Source: Mesostigma viride (Eukaryota > Streptophyta > Mesostigmatophyceae > Mesostigmatales > Mesostigmataceae). From it: a stretch of 64,000 nt of DNA. Numbering within the stretch: the stretch's first letter is position 1; each line of letters begins with the position of its first letter. Shown here piece by piece: positions 40,934 through 56,612 of this stretch. The position numbers and the translations under genes are program-made. The notes under the pieces were generated by a model. It was given only the letters and a program-made list of their open reading frames with translations. It was not told the origin of the DNA and did not search any database. Location: the NCBI GenBank assembly GCA_009746045.1, contig RPFO01000175.1:1536898-1600897 (forward strand). The letters are read 5' to 3'.

Positions 40934-42632
40934 CCCCTAAATGGGCGGAAATGCTGCCGATAAATCGGCAGTAACTCACCTATTTTGTAAACCAGCCCCT
41001 GTACAACCTAGCAATATCCAATGGCTGTCCTTGGGGGGCAAGCATGTCCATGAGTTGCCCTAAGCCATGATATATCACAACCTCACATATATTCATCGTA
41101 GGCCATGTATAACTGCCGTCAAAGTCAGGGGGGTCAAGACGAGCGTTTTCATTTTTGGTAGAATGTGCATTTTGAATTATGTTGTAAGAGCTAGGCACCT
41201 ACCACTTCAGGGATGATAAACAATTAGTTGCTGAACAGTTTGAGCCATTGGGGTCATCATTTGGGTGGGTATACCAGCAGTTACACCCAGTACAGCCCAT
41301 AGGGGTACCGTTGGTAAAAAGCAACCAAGGGGGTAGGAGTGGGCATACTACCTACTAATACCTACTAATATGGCCCCCAACCATGCCAAACAATACATTT
41401 CCCTTCCACAGTGATGGGGAAACATAACTGCATCATCACACTGCCCTTACATGGCACCTATGTGCAGGTGCCACCTTGTCCATGCACGTAGGTAACGTGG
41501 TACGGATACCCTACGCAAGGCATGCATTCTAGGAGGCAGCCACCAACAAACTAGTGATTTTAAGCCTATTTCAGCCTGCCCTAGCAAGGATAAACTAGGC
41601 CTAAGCTGCTATAGCTTTCCAGGTGATGGCCAGCACACCTGGTGGCACATGCTGACAATGGGAAGCTTCTACTCACCGGTTACATGCTTGATGATGCCAC
41701 AGAGACCAGCCAACTGCCTCACACTCATGCAATATGTGTGTGGGAAATGTATAACAAACATATATGGAGGTATTCAAACCCATACAGCCTCTAAAACTTA
41801 TCACCATCACCCTGTGGCAGGTCAACTGACTGAGGGAAGCATCTAAGAAGGGTGTTTTAGAAAGGGGCCAGGCCAGGGTCAAGAAAGAGCATGAATAATG
41901 CAAAAAGAATGTGCTACACAAGCTAGAACGTATATATAAACGTCAAACATCGATAGGAAAACGATGCTTAAGCTTTACCAGGCATGGATGGCGTTACCTT
42001 GGCCCAGGCGGTGGCCGCAAAATGGCGCATTTCGTCACACCAAAGTTGTGCAGCATGGTCGCTGGATTCGGCGATTTCTGGCCACCCTTGCACGTTTACG
42101 ACTACTATGTATCATAAAAAGTAAAAAGAAACCGATGTATCCTTTAAAATACGCCGGAAAGGTATTGCTGTCAACGTTTCTATCGTCCGGCCTGATCGCA
42201 GTTTTTTCCAGCAAGAACGCTGCCGACACCTATCAAATGGCATTCCCGCGAACCAAAAATTGGCCTGTATGATCTTTAGGACGTATAAAATCAATATCCT
42301 AAGTTTGGCCAGAAAATTCTAACGCAAACGTAAATGCCATGCGTGGGCGCAAGCCGCCATGGCCAGGTCGTCGTTTTCCGGAATGCACGTTGTACGTGAA
42401 AAAGTACCCTGACCCCTTGTACTTCGACGGTCTGGAACACCTGTTAAACTTGGTCAAAATATAGCAAACCCTAGTATCATGTTCTGGAGAAACTTATAAA
42501 CTTTCATTCTTCTCAGCTAAACGTTTCCTAATTCCCAATAGTATTCTCGCAAACTGGTCCCCCGAGTAGGTGCCGACAAATCGGCTGTAAGTCACTTTTT
42601 GGCGGAAAATCGGCAGCAAGACCATTTAGGGG
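40934..42632. mobile_element. G: piggyBac-like non-autonomous element
   Basis: It is flanked by TTAA (40930-40933 and 42633-42636), with terminal inverted repeats CCCCTAAATGG (40934-40944) and CCATTTAGGGG (42622-42632). A subterminal TGCTGCCGAT follows on both sides, with further inverted similarity. CCC starts and TTAA targets are the piggyBac signature. No transposase is recognisable; short ORFs only. Confidence 0.8.
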
Positions 42633-42693
42633 TTAAGTTCATGGGTTGACCCCAAGAAACCCTCGAACCCAACTTAAGGCGTGAATGCCTGTA

Positions 42694-42970
42694 CCACTGG
42701 AATTCCACCCCAATTGTGGCCGGGGGGGCGCCGCACCAAAAATTTTTACTTGTCCGACCCAATAGGATGCGTCCACCTGGACGGTCGAAATTCCCTTCGC
42801 ATCAGGTTCGCATGCCCAATTCTGAACATGTCCGACCAGCCCACGGAAACAGCCGTAAAAAACTTGCCATTTTTTCGCAGCCCGTACAGCGTGTCAAGCC
42901 CGGCGCGTGCACGGCCCTGTTCCGGCGCATACCACTTTTGGCCGAAAGTCCGCCGAATTTCGCAGGAGCG
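42694..42970. other. Sequence between foldback MITE and MULE, no clear gene
   Basis: A minus-strand open stretch (42746-42979) without a recognised domain continues across the MULE insertion site to 56613. It may be a coding fragment broken by the MULE. I see no motif. Confidence 0.4.
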
Positions 42971-42979
42971 TCCAAACAA

Positions 42980-43106
42980 GAGTTTTTGTAAACATCAGAC
43001 ACTGATTTCTTCAGACGATGCACAAGGCTGGGCGCGGCGCAGCGTGCGCAAGGCTGGCGTGCGCAAGGCTGGGGAGTGCGCGAGGCTGGGAGTGCGCAAG
43101 GCTGGG
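42980..43106 (+). repeat. MULE left terminal inverted repeat
   Basis: Complement of 56477-56603. Short GC-rich direct repeats of CGCAAGGCTGG make up its inner half. 43107-43880 next to it holds no recognisable gene. Confidence 0.92.
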
Positions 43107-43886
43107 AGTGCATCGTGGCTGGGCGCGGCGCGGCAGCGTGCGCAAGGCTGGCGCGTAAAACTGCAAACGACGTAAATCGTATCGGCTGCCTTTGGACTTA
43201 GCCGAATTTCGTCGTCGATGCGAGTGGTGATGGCCGTTTAGATCTTAGTTTTTAACCCGACGGGTTTCCTTATGATGCGTTCAAAATGGCAGCTGATGGC
43301 ATGATTACTTAACATGTGGCGCGCGCAAAGAGCCTGTAGTCGTGCAGTTTACCCTCAATAATCAATCAATCTGAGTCTCGAGTCCACGTTGGAGTCCACT
43401 GACCCCCCCGACTAGAATTTCCGACCCCCAATGTTGCACGCAAGCTATGCCTGCCATGCTTTTTCTATTTCCTAACACCCACAGTTGGGGGATCATAGTC
43501 ATTGACAATTTCTCCCCGTTGCTTTTTATGCTGCATATCCAACTATATCTGAGTAAGAGGGGTCGAGCGGATGACGCCGACATGGTTTGCATATACCTTC
43601 ATAGTGGCTTCAAATCGTCATATTCTTGAAGCGCGGTCAGTTCAGCCCACAGAACCTTACGTACGTCTTACCAAGGTACATGCACGGTGGGGACGCGGTC
43701 GGCCGGTCGGGGTTTGCCTGCTTTCTTTACCCAACCAGGGACATGTTCGTGATTTTCTTGCAGCGCTGGAAGATCAGTCCCGGGAAGAACCGCCTGCGAC
43801 CCCTGGACCGTTCCGTTCCAACGATACCTGTGACTCTTCAGCATCAACGGTACGAATAGCACGAACCCGCCCACGTGCTTGGCCGC

Positions 43887-45246
43887 CATACCCGTTCCTA
43901 GTCATGCCATGCTCCTTCCTAGTCATGCCATGGTCGTTCCGAGTCATGCCATGGTCGTTCCTAGTCATGTCACTCCCGTTCCTAGTCATGCCATTAATTA
44001 ATTAATTAATTAAAATGATAGCTCCGTTGGGAGCATATGTAACACATAGCCCTGAGAAAGGGGCATCTATGGGTTTGTAATACAATCAGGGCTACAACCT
44101 GCAGGTGGAGGATGTACAACTGTCACCTGCTCTGGGTGCACAAGGTGCACCTGCACCGCCATGATGGTTCATGCCTCCTTAACAAGCACAGGCACCCAGG
44201 GGGGGGCTTGAGGAGAGGGCCTAGAAGGCCTGCATGACATATGGGGTGGAGGGTATGTGGCTAGGCTATAGCTGGTGTACACATGGCATCTCAGCAGAGA
44301 GTAACTCCCTGCATAGGCATCGCATGGCTAAATTCTTAATGCATCATCCATGGGAGGTCCCATTGTAGGCTGGGCGCGGCTAAATACTGAAAGCATCATC
44401 CATGGGGGCCATTATGGGCGCACATGCGCGTGGGCCACGTCATGCCATACCCGTTCCTAGTCATGCCATGGCCGTTCCTAGTCATGCCATGGTCGTTCCG
44501 AGTCATGCCATACCCGTTCCTAGTCATGCCATGCCCGTTCCTAGTCATGCCATACTCGTTACTAGTCATGCCATGCCCGTTCCTAGTCATGCCATACCCG
44601 TTCCTAGTCATGCCATACCCGTTCCTAGTCATGCCATACCCGTTCCTAGTCATGCCATGCCCGTTCCTAGTCATGCCATGGCCGTTCCTAGTCATGCCAT
44701 GCCCGTTCCTAGTCATGCCACACCCGTTCCTAGTCATGCCATGCCCGTTCCTAGTCATGCCATACCCGTTCCTAGTCATGCCATACCCGTTCCTAGTCAT
44801 GCCATACCCGTTCCTAGTCATGCTGTACACGCTCCTAGTCATGCCACACCCGTTCCTAGTCATGCCATACCCGTTCCTAGTCATGCCATGGTCGTTCCGA
44901 GTCATGCCATACCCGTTCCGAGTCATGACATACTCATTCCTAGTCATGCCATACCCGTTCCTAGTCATGCTGTACCCGTTCCTAGTCATGCCATGGTCGT
45001 TCCGAGTCATGCCATACCCGTTCCGAGTCATGACATACTCATTCCTAGTCATGCCATACCCGTTCCTAGTCATGTTGTACACGTTCCTAGTCATGCCACA
45101 CCCGTTCCTAGTCATGCCATGCCCGTTCCTAGTCATGCCATGCTCTTTCCTAGTCATGCCATACCTGTTCCTACTTCCTAGTCATGCCATACCCGTTCCT
45201 AGTCATGCTGTACACGTTCCTAGTCATGCCATGCCCGTTCCTACTC
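43887..45246 (+). repeat. 21-bp minisatellite, split by a SINE-like insertion
   Basis: The core is TAGTCATGCC(A/G)T with a variable CCCGTTCC part. About five units lie at 43887-43994 and about 38 at 44439-45246. The period divides by three, so several frames stay open on both strands (for example MTRNGYG repeats on minus); these are not taken as genes. Several higher-order blocks recur, for example around 44880-44990 and 44990-45075. Confidence 0.92.
43995..44438 (-). mobile_element. SINE-like insertion in the minisatellite
   Basis: It is flanked by GTCATGCCAT (43985-43994 and 44439-44448), though the repeat background makes the exact duplication uncertain. On the minus strand it ends with the hairpin CTCC-CAAC-GGAG and an (ATTA)n tail, the same 3' end as the insertion at 5415-6012. 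It is non-coding. A 40-bp unit around GCATCATCCATGGG is duplicated at its 5' side. Confidence 0.72.
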
Positions 45247-46914
45247 ATGTCATGGTTTTTACCTGTATGTCCTCTGCCCTTGGTGCCAGCGTTCTGTGAG
45301 CACCTCAATGTATGGTCTGTCGTGAGAACAATAATGGCAGTCTAGCCAACGTCGATACGTTCGAGTTGGGCTCATAGTTAGTTGGTTGTTGTCGACCCAC
45401 ACAATAGCTGTTGCTTGTGTTAATTGGGAAATGTGTTTTATTGCAGCTGAACATGTATCAAGCTTCATTGCAATCTAGCTGTCGCGAACGATTCCTCTAA
45501 ATCATCTTTAGTGGTGATAGGTACCATTCGAGTGCCAACGGTGGAGACGTACAGGTTCTCACATAGAGGTGGGTTAACTCGTAACAGTGCTATCAATTGC
45601 GTGCGATAAGAACGTGACTGCACCACGTGAACAAGAGACAATTATCAATATTATAATTAACAAACATCACGTGAGCATTATTAAGTTTACATCATTTGCA
45701 GGTTGTTGCTTAGCACGCTTATAGACCATGTACCCCCTCTCACGGACATTTAATTAATTAATTAATACCACGTGACTGCGTGAGCAGTATCCTCATGAAG
45801 GGAATGGATGACATGCGAAAGAAACTATCTAAGCACGGGTAGCAGGATTGTGGGCCCCGCGGCCGGTGGCACTGTGCCGACCGTAGCGGGTTACCCGAGG
45901 TGCCCCTACCGGACATTAATTAATTAATTAATAGACACGTGACTGCGTCACGTGAGCATAAGTCCTCAGTGGGAGGGGAACATGGGATGGAATGGATGGT
46001 ATAAGCTATCTAGGTCCTAGTTACAGGGGTGTGGGCACCGCGGCCCGAATCGCTATGAATGCCATACTTGGTCACACGCGGAGCCCCCACAGACTTGGGG
46101 GTGGTCTCCTTCATCACTACTTGCCATCTATCCTTGCGCACCATCTGCCTTAATATTACAGACTACCGGACATGTGTTACGTGATCTCCCAACGGAGTAA
46201 CGCTTCAATTCAATGCAACTAATACGTTAGACAGTATAATATTATCGTGACATGCATCACGTGAGCATAATGAATGCAATATCAAAGCGACTACCGGCGC
46301 AGGCCAGAAATCTGGAGAATATGTCAATATCAACAAGTACTAGGAGCATAGAGTGTACGCATTATGACTGTCCTGGTTAGCCTTGTACTCAGACCCTACG
46401 TGGATCATGCCACGACAAATGAGGGTCGTACACACAACTCTTGGTTTAGCTCCGAGACCATGCAGTCATTGGCAAACTTTGGAATTACCTCTTTCTCGAT
46501 ACTGTGCCAAAATTCCAAAACAAAAGAGGTGGTAGCCCAACATTGCATGTGACGACTGAAATCACTTTTTAGGTGTTAAAATTATATGAGTAAATATTTT
46601 AATCCATTAATTCATGCTCCATGCATCACCATCCCACCAGCATTTTGTATTGAAATTCATGACTAAGGTGTAGATGAATTGGAAAACGTTGAGAGCACTG
46701 TTTATCAAACCCAAATCAATCACAATTGAATTATGAACATGTTATGTTGTCTCTTTGATGTTGCTAAAATGAAAATGCAATTATTTTATCCATGCTTTAA
46801 TACAATAACAACATTTTAACTCATCCGCCGGACATGGCACCACCCAAGGGCAGCTATCTCGTGACCGAGTGGTACAATGGACAAGGCTGGGATGGACTAA
46901 TTGAAGGGGATGAA
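45247..46914. other. MULE interior, repeat remnants, no gene seen
   Basis: AT-rich. TTAATTAATTAATTAAT tails occur at 45750-45767 and 45913-45931. A CTCC-CAAC-GGAG hairpin lies at 46183-46194 on plus, and repeated CACGTGAGCAT motifs occur at about 45670, 45950 and 46258. These look like remnants of the SINE-like family. Confidence 0.5.
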
Positions 46915-48517
46915 CTAGGAGGTAGGGTGGGAGCCACGGAAGAATGGCTTTTTGGAAATAGGCCCCTCTTCACACTGTGCAGTTGCACTACGAGGCTGCT
47001 TGCCTTTGCGACTAGCTGCTCTATCCGGCTCGCAAGCACTGCGGTGCCTCCTAGACTGAGCCCCGTGGACCTTAGGCCTTCCCCGCGGCTTTGCGATTGG
47101 TGGGTTGCCACATAACAAGGGCTGTTGGGTTGGCGCAGATGTTGCTTGCGCATTGACTGGGAGTGGGTGCTGAGCTATCATCGGTTGTGCAGGGCCCGGG
47201 GTTGTGGCTGGAAGACCGGGGTTGTCGGAAACACACATCTCAATTCCACGCTCTATATGCTGCATGATTTCCACTTCCTTACGGGACTCGACCGCCAATT
47301 GAACAAGGCGGCGGCTAAGGGCTATCAAGTTGGCATAGTTTGGTGTCACCTCCACGTTGGAGGGGGTGGTTGGGTCAACAACCAAGTGGGGTGTAGGATG
47401 CTGCGGCCTTGTCATCGCTTTGAAAGACTCATTGCGCATATTTGCCTGATCTAAAGGCAACAACCACTTCTGGTGGACACACTGCAACGGCAGAGCCTTT
47501 GCTTGAAGCCACACAGCAATTAGCTCCACAGCAAGCACGTGCCTGCAAGGGAGGCCCATGTGGACAACATATTGACAACTGCAAGCAATGGGGTGCTTGT
47601 CGCTGCCAAGAGTAACAATCCTTGACACTACCGTAGGCTCATCCTCCTTCAGTTGTTCTCGGCGAGCCTGGCTCCCAGAGCTCTCTGGAGATAACTTTAC
47701 CTCCACCAGGTTGCCATCATACACGGGACCAACTATGTAATGAAACGCCATTGCTAACTGGATTTTCAGCTTGTCAAAAGCATATTTGGCTAACTTTGTC
47801 TCAGCATCAACCAAAACCGGGTGGGCTATGGGACTGATGCGGTTCAGGTGGTGCTTAGATCGACGGTAAAGCTCGATCTCATGTGACTCCGCACGCCGTT
47901 GCCACAAATCAGCCAGCACAACAGGGAGCTCCTCCAACTGCGTGGTTTTGTCCACACGGTTTTTTATCGCGTTGTGCGTGACCTCGGACCTTTGGGAAGA
48001 GCTCATCCCAAATGTTGAGTCACCCCAAGTAAAGCGGCGGGCCCATTTACGCGCGGTGTCATACAGCTTGTCCATGTGAGACCGCTCACATTTGGCGGGT
48101 GGATACAACAAGTCAAACACCTGGTTGTAGCCATCACTACCAGCAGCCACAAATCGCGCATCCTCAGCAATCTTGGCTCTGCAGCTGGGTACAAAGACGC
48201 TGTTTACCACCTCGCAAAGTTGTTGTGTAAGATCTATGAAGGAAGTATACCCAGGAAAACGATTCTGAAAGTTCTCCACCGGGCTTTGTTTGTAGGTTAC
48301 GTACTCGTCCCAGAAGATGTTCGCAATATCAGTCGCTAGCGACAACCACTCATCGCTTCGACGCACCTCGAACACACGCATGCCGTTCTCCATCGTCCAG
48401 CTGAGGAGAAGGCCACAACGCATATTCTTCACCTTCATTTGCCACTGAAGCTGGGCAAAATGGTACAGTCGCATCTTCTCCAGGGGATGCGCGTCCTTCC
48501 ACACAATAGTGCATTGC
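46915..48517 (-). CDS. MULE transposase, last exon: transposase end and SWIM zinc finger
   Basis: The exon starts after a TTCACAG acceptor at 48518-48524 and ends at the stop at 46915. It carries WARRFTWGDSTFGMSSSQRSE, the block after the DDE domain in FAR1/MULE proteins, then the SWIM zinc finger C-x-C-x9-C-x-H (CSCQYVVHMGLPCRH, about 47530-47578) and a Pro- and Arg-rich tail with an AT-hook-like KPRGRPKVHG. The 946-bp intron (48518-49463, donor GTACGT) joins in phase 2 to the previous exon. The section before the SQRSE block is longer than in plant FAR1 proteins. Confidence 0.85.
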
Positions 48518-49463
48518 CTGTGAAGCGACAACAAGTCAACAGAGCGACAACAAGAACATGTACAGAAAAGTTACACCTATGTCTGGCGTAATTCATCGAT
48601 GCACAACAAAAAGCCCCTTGGGCACACGACATAGAAAGCGAGTTAGCCAACTGAAACTAAGTGTGTGATAAATATCTTGTCAACTTTGTATAATATATAG
48701 ATAAATACTTATACTTCTTGAACGTAGCGGTGTATGTAGCTTCTAAAAGGGAGGGAGGGGGGGTGGGAGGGGGTGAGGGAGGGGGAATGTCAAGCAAACC
48801 TGAGGTACTTGGAACTGCAAGGTTACTTGCGAAATTCGGCCGAACGAGGCGAAGCAGGCAGCATGTTGGGCAAGGCGGCAAGGCCTTGTGTAGCAAGCGG
48901 CGGGTGAAGTGAGTAATGGGCTGCTGGCAACCGGTGTTGCGGCGGTAAACAGGAGGCATAGCTTGGATGGCGGGAATGGGCATTGAGAATATGCTCTAGT
49001 TGGTTGGGGCAACAAGCATGACTTGGTATGGCCTATTGACCAAATGTGATACTATTCCCCCTGATGAGGGCGGCGAACACGTGCTACCCGGGCCATGTTG
49101 GGGGGGCTAAGCCAACAGGCAAAACTAGTTGGCGAGAAAATCAGATATTGTAATGAACCTTTGATTGTTTCATGAAAAGGTTGAGGAAGGTTTAAGGTTT
49201 AGATGCATTTCGGGTGACACATGCATTTGGGCCTAAAAATGCAATGGTGACACCGCCTTTTGGTAGACCTTGCATGACACATAAAAACCGTGGTTTGCAA
49301 TCACTGTTAAAACTTGTTGTGCTGATGATGCATAATGGTAAGCCACGGAGGCGAAACACTTGTACACTAATTGCTTGGATAATCAAGATGTGTGCAGAGC
49401 TGTGGGTGTCCATACCGGCTCTTTACAGTGTTGCGGTGGTAAATTGGATTGAAACATACGTAC

Positions 49464-51176
49464 CGTTCCTCCCCAGCACGCAAGGTCGGCCCCTCCATGA
49501 ACGTAGGGTGGGTCTTGACTTCAAGTAGGACGCCATCATCGTACGTGCATGTCTTGTCAGCCAATGAAACCCAACCCTGCACCAAGCCATCCGTCGTCGC
49601 TGCAAACCGACTGTCGTCTTGTGAGACCGCCGTGGGGCATGATGTCATGGTAGCATCCGGGAAGCTGTCCAGAAAATCTGACTTGGCAGTTGACTCGTGC
49701 ATGATGCCGTAGCACAAACGCACACGAGTAATCAGATCTTCTGTACAGCTAGCAGACTCGCGGCGCAGGTGCCGCAATGCTTCTATCACACGAGCGTGTC
49801 CGCATTTGAAACCAAAGTGGCCAGCGACATCGCTTTCAAACATACCCAAGACGGCGGCAAGCAGGCTGGCTGTCAAACGTCCGAGGCGCAACATGTCATC
49901 CTTTTCAACGTGCGCATTCAACATGCGAGGATGACGAGGGACATGACCAGCCTGGAGGTAGGGCAGGTTGGACCAATGGGCCAACGTGCGGCATTTGGGG
50001 CCCCAATACTTCTGGGGAAGGAGAAGAAGGACCTGCAAAAAATCTCTGTCAAAGTGCTCACGGCTGCGAAGATCGGTTTGGTTGCGTAGCCGCCACAATG
50101 CCAGGTAAAACTTCTCCCACGCAGCTTCGTCACCGAAGCAACGCCTCATGTTCTTTGTCACATTCATGATGAAGAGGTGGAATATACAAAGATGATGAGT
50201 GATTCCTCGCTTTGTAATCGCCAATGCCATGGCCTGGTCTTCGTCGGTGATGGCAACCTTCGGCAAGTGCCCATGCATGCACTCAGCGAACTGGTCCCAT
50301 ATCCAGCCAAATGCCTGCTCGTGCTCCGACACTGTTAGGGCAACTCCATAAATGTCATTTTTCCCGTAAGGAGACACACCCGTGAAGAAGATTAGCTTCA
50401 TGCCATGATTATTCGTGCCGTGGGTCGCGTCAACAGAAACCGCCTGGGAATCACAAGCCATGGCATAACGCTCCCTCATGTCCCCCGTCGCGTAGAAAAG
50501 AAGGTTGAGCCGGTTGTTGCCATCAACAGCATGCTTCCAGTAGAAACGAGGATCGGCATCTTGCTGGGCATAGCACCAGGAGACCAACTTCGACGCAGAC
50601 GACAAGTTATCTTCAGGAGACCGCCGCAGGAAATTCCTGACATCGCTATCAATCCACGTGCGGTTTTCCCCAAATTCCTTATCGATCATTGTCAGGATTG
50701 TTGGCAGGTCGACCCCGCTCTTCCTGCACAACAATATCCTTGCCTTCACCTCATCAGGCAGCTTTCGAAGCATGGGGTCCAAGAGAGCAGCAATGGTCCC
50801 GGGACGTCTTAGCTCATGATTGTGGCCAGTGGGAAGGTGCCCTGGCTTTAGGCTTGTCACGGGCAATGGGTATTTTGTGACATAAAACATCCCATCCTTC
50901 CGCTTTGCAATCACAACTCGCCACTCACAATTCGTCTTCTTGGATGTTGTCTGTTTTTTGCCTTGATGATTAGCTACACCGCAACCATCGCACCAGAATT
51001 CCCGGCGCTCTGTTCTGCTCTGAGCCACGTAGCGGGCGCATAACGCGAAGGCTCCATGCTCACCATGATCAGCCCATGATTGAATTGCGGCACGAGCGGC
51101 GACCCAGGATTCCCAAGGCCCCGTCGGCATATTCTTGGCAAGATCGCAATCCCCTCCTATGTCCCGTGGAGCGTCC
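49464..51176 (-). CDS. MULE transposase, core exon: FAR1-like zinc finger and DDE domain
   Basis: The acceptor TTGCACAG lies at 51177-51184; the donor AACG|GTACGT at 49464/49463. The N-terminal part has a FAR1/WRKY-like zinc motif (FWCDGC, NCEWRVVIAKRKDG, GHNHEL). The MULE domain follows: AVSVDATHGTNNHGMKLIFF (first Asp), SEHEQAFGWIWDQFAE, PKVAITDEDQAMALAI (second Asp), HLCIFHLFIMNV. The third acidic residue would fall further on. A long insertion of unknown type follows (DMLRLGRLTASLLAAVLGMF, HLRRESASCTEDLI). A flanking open frame extends to 51259 but the acceptor makes 51176 the likely exon start. Confidence 0.88.
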
Positions 51177-51473
51177 CTGTGCAATGAGACACAATAGCAA
51201 GTGTAGTGTGTGAACAAGACTAAGTGAGACAGCAAACAACATGGAATGAGTTCGAGCAACGTTTATCAACCTTAACCTCGGGACCCTATAAAACAACCCA
51301 ATAACCGTAGCCGACCCATTAACCGTTCACCCACTGGGTTACTTGAGACGGTGAGAGGCTAACTAACCCCTTATTTGATGCATACAACATTAAATTATAT
51401 GTATATTTATACACCAAACTAATTTCATGGGGTCATGTAATCGAGAGGCGCATCAACACATGATGCGCGCATT

Positions 51474-52330
51474 CTTCTAACAAGCAATTACCTTGCGCAC
51501 GGGGCAGTCAGTAAGGCGGCCGTTGGGGGGGGCTGAGCCCCGGCGCGGGCGCGACGCCAGCCCCGCTGTTGGGACCGGGGCAGCTCGCAAAGCCGCTGCC
51601 GCTGGTGCGGCTGCCAGGGATGCGATTGTCAGCGCCGGGCACGGATGTGCCAGGCTCGCTGCTGAGCGGGGACAGTGCGCTGCAGGCAAAGGCACGCAAA
51701 CGACGCAGGTTTGGTCCACATGGGTGCCTTAGTCCGAAAGCCAAGTGCTTTACTCCATACCTAACGCCACGCATCATCACACGATGAACATAATGATGTC
51801 AGGTTGGCATGCCGCGTGGCCCAAGGGGGCTGTCTCTTCTAACAAGCAATTACCTTGCGCACGGGACAGTCGGTAAGGCGGCCGTTGGGGGGGGCTGAGC
51901 CCAGGCGCGGGCGCGACGCCAGCCCCGCTGTTGGGACCGGGGCAGCTCGCAAAGCCGCTGCCGGTGGTGCGGCTGCCAGGGATGCGATTGTCAGCGCCGG
52001 GCACGGATGTGCCAGGCTCGCTGCTGAGCGGGGACAGTGCGCTGCAGGCAAAGGCACGCAAACGACGCAGGTTTGGTCCACATGGGTGCCTTAGTCCGAA
52101 AGCCAAGTGCCTTACTCCATACCTAACGCCACGCATCATCACACGATGAACATAATGATGTCAGGTTGGCATGCCGCGTGGCCCAAGGGGGCTGTCTCTT
52201 CTAACAAGCAATTACCTTGCGCACGGGTCAGTCAGTAAGGCGGCCGTTGGGGGGGGCTGAGCCCAGGCGCGGGCACGACGCCAACCCCGCTGTTGGGACC
52301 GGGGCAGCTCGCAAAGCCGCCGCTGTTGAG
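51474..52330 (-). repeat. 362-bp tandem repeat in a transposase intron, 2.4 copies
   Basis: Copies at 51474-51835, 51836-52197 and a partial one from 52198. On the minus strand each full copy has a TGCCTGCAG acceptor-like site and an AAG|GTAATTG donor-like site enclosing about 200 bp of GC-rich sequence. This could act as a duplicated cassette exon, but its phase does not fit the neighbouring exons. It lies in intron 51177-52524. Confidence 0.9.
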
Positions 52331-52524
52331 CAGGGATGGCGCGGCGCAGGCAAATGACGCAGGTTTGATCCGCATAAGAGAGCTCGCAGTGCCGCAGACA
52401 GAATGATCGAGTCGCGTAACACCTTTACACTAGCACGAGGTTCAGGAGTTAGGCTCATAGTAATGCGAAAAAAATTTGCTTGGTCAAATCCATAAAAAAC
52501 CGAGCCATCACTGCCTTTCATTAC

Positions 52525-56266
<3,742 letters not shown>

Positions 56267-56476
56267 GATGATAGTGCCTATGAAATGAAATCGCAAGCCG
56301 CGACGTTCTTCACGAGGATTGCAGTCGGCTAGTTGCGGCCATGATCACCAGAGGTCGCATCGGCGAATTTGACCCAAGTCCTGCTTGCTCAAAATTTGGC
56401 GCCTTTTGCAAGCCACACTTTTACGTCGGTTGGAGTTTTACGCCGCACCAGTGGGTAGCTGTCAAGTCGCGCCGCG

Positions 56477-56603
56477 CCCAGCCTTGCGCACTCCCAGCCT
56501 CGCGCACTCCCCAGCCTTGCGCACGCCAGCCTTGCGCACGCTGCGCCGCGCCCAGCCTTGTGCATCGTCTGAAGAAATCAGTGTCTGATGTTTACAAAAA
56601 CTC
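56477..56603 (-). repeat. MULE right terminal inverted repeat
   Basis: Complement of 42980-43106, apparently identical. The transposase gene starts about 210 bp inside it, so its promoter is probably in or next to this repeat. Confidence 0.92.
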
Positions 56604-56612
56604 TCCAAACAA

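Larger units (their letters stand above)
34950..42691 (+). mobile_element. Pogo/Tigger-like DNA transposon, degenerate, with nested insertions
   Basis: The terminal inverted repeats begin CAGGCATTCACGCC (34950-34963) and end in its complement (42678-42691), extending through TTAAGTTGGGTTC, with TA on both sides (34948-34949 and 42692-42693). CAG starts and TA targets are typical of pogo/Tigger elements. A helix-turn-helix fragment at 39870-39990 fits a CENP-B/pogo-type N terminus. E2, E3 (with E4) and G inserted at TTAA sites within it; without them the element is about 1.6 kb. The TTCACGCCTTAAG motif is repeated at both ends, which supplied the TTAA targets. Confidence 0.7.
34865..42725. mobile_element. 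Foldback MITE split by the pogo-like element
   Basis: The left arm (about 34875-34921: GGTGGAATTC, GTGGTATTGGGTGGTAGACC), a short loop and the start of the right arm (GGGTCTACCACCCAATA, about 34933-34949) lie left of the pogo insertion. The remainder of the right arm (TACCACTGGAATTCCACC, 42692-42709) is right of it. Joining the two flanks at TA restores a long inverted repeat. The outer borders are not resolved. Confidence 0.6.

Noticed and set aside
43887..45246. Possible CRISPR array
   Set aside because: Units are directly adjacent with no unique spacers, and the genome is eukaryotic.
51508..52142. Tandem ORFs with CPGPNSGAGVAPAPG as coding exons
   Set aside because: Their phases do not fit the neighbouring transposase exons, while direct splicing from 52525 to 51176 keeps the frame.
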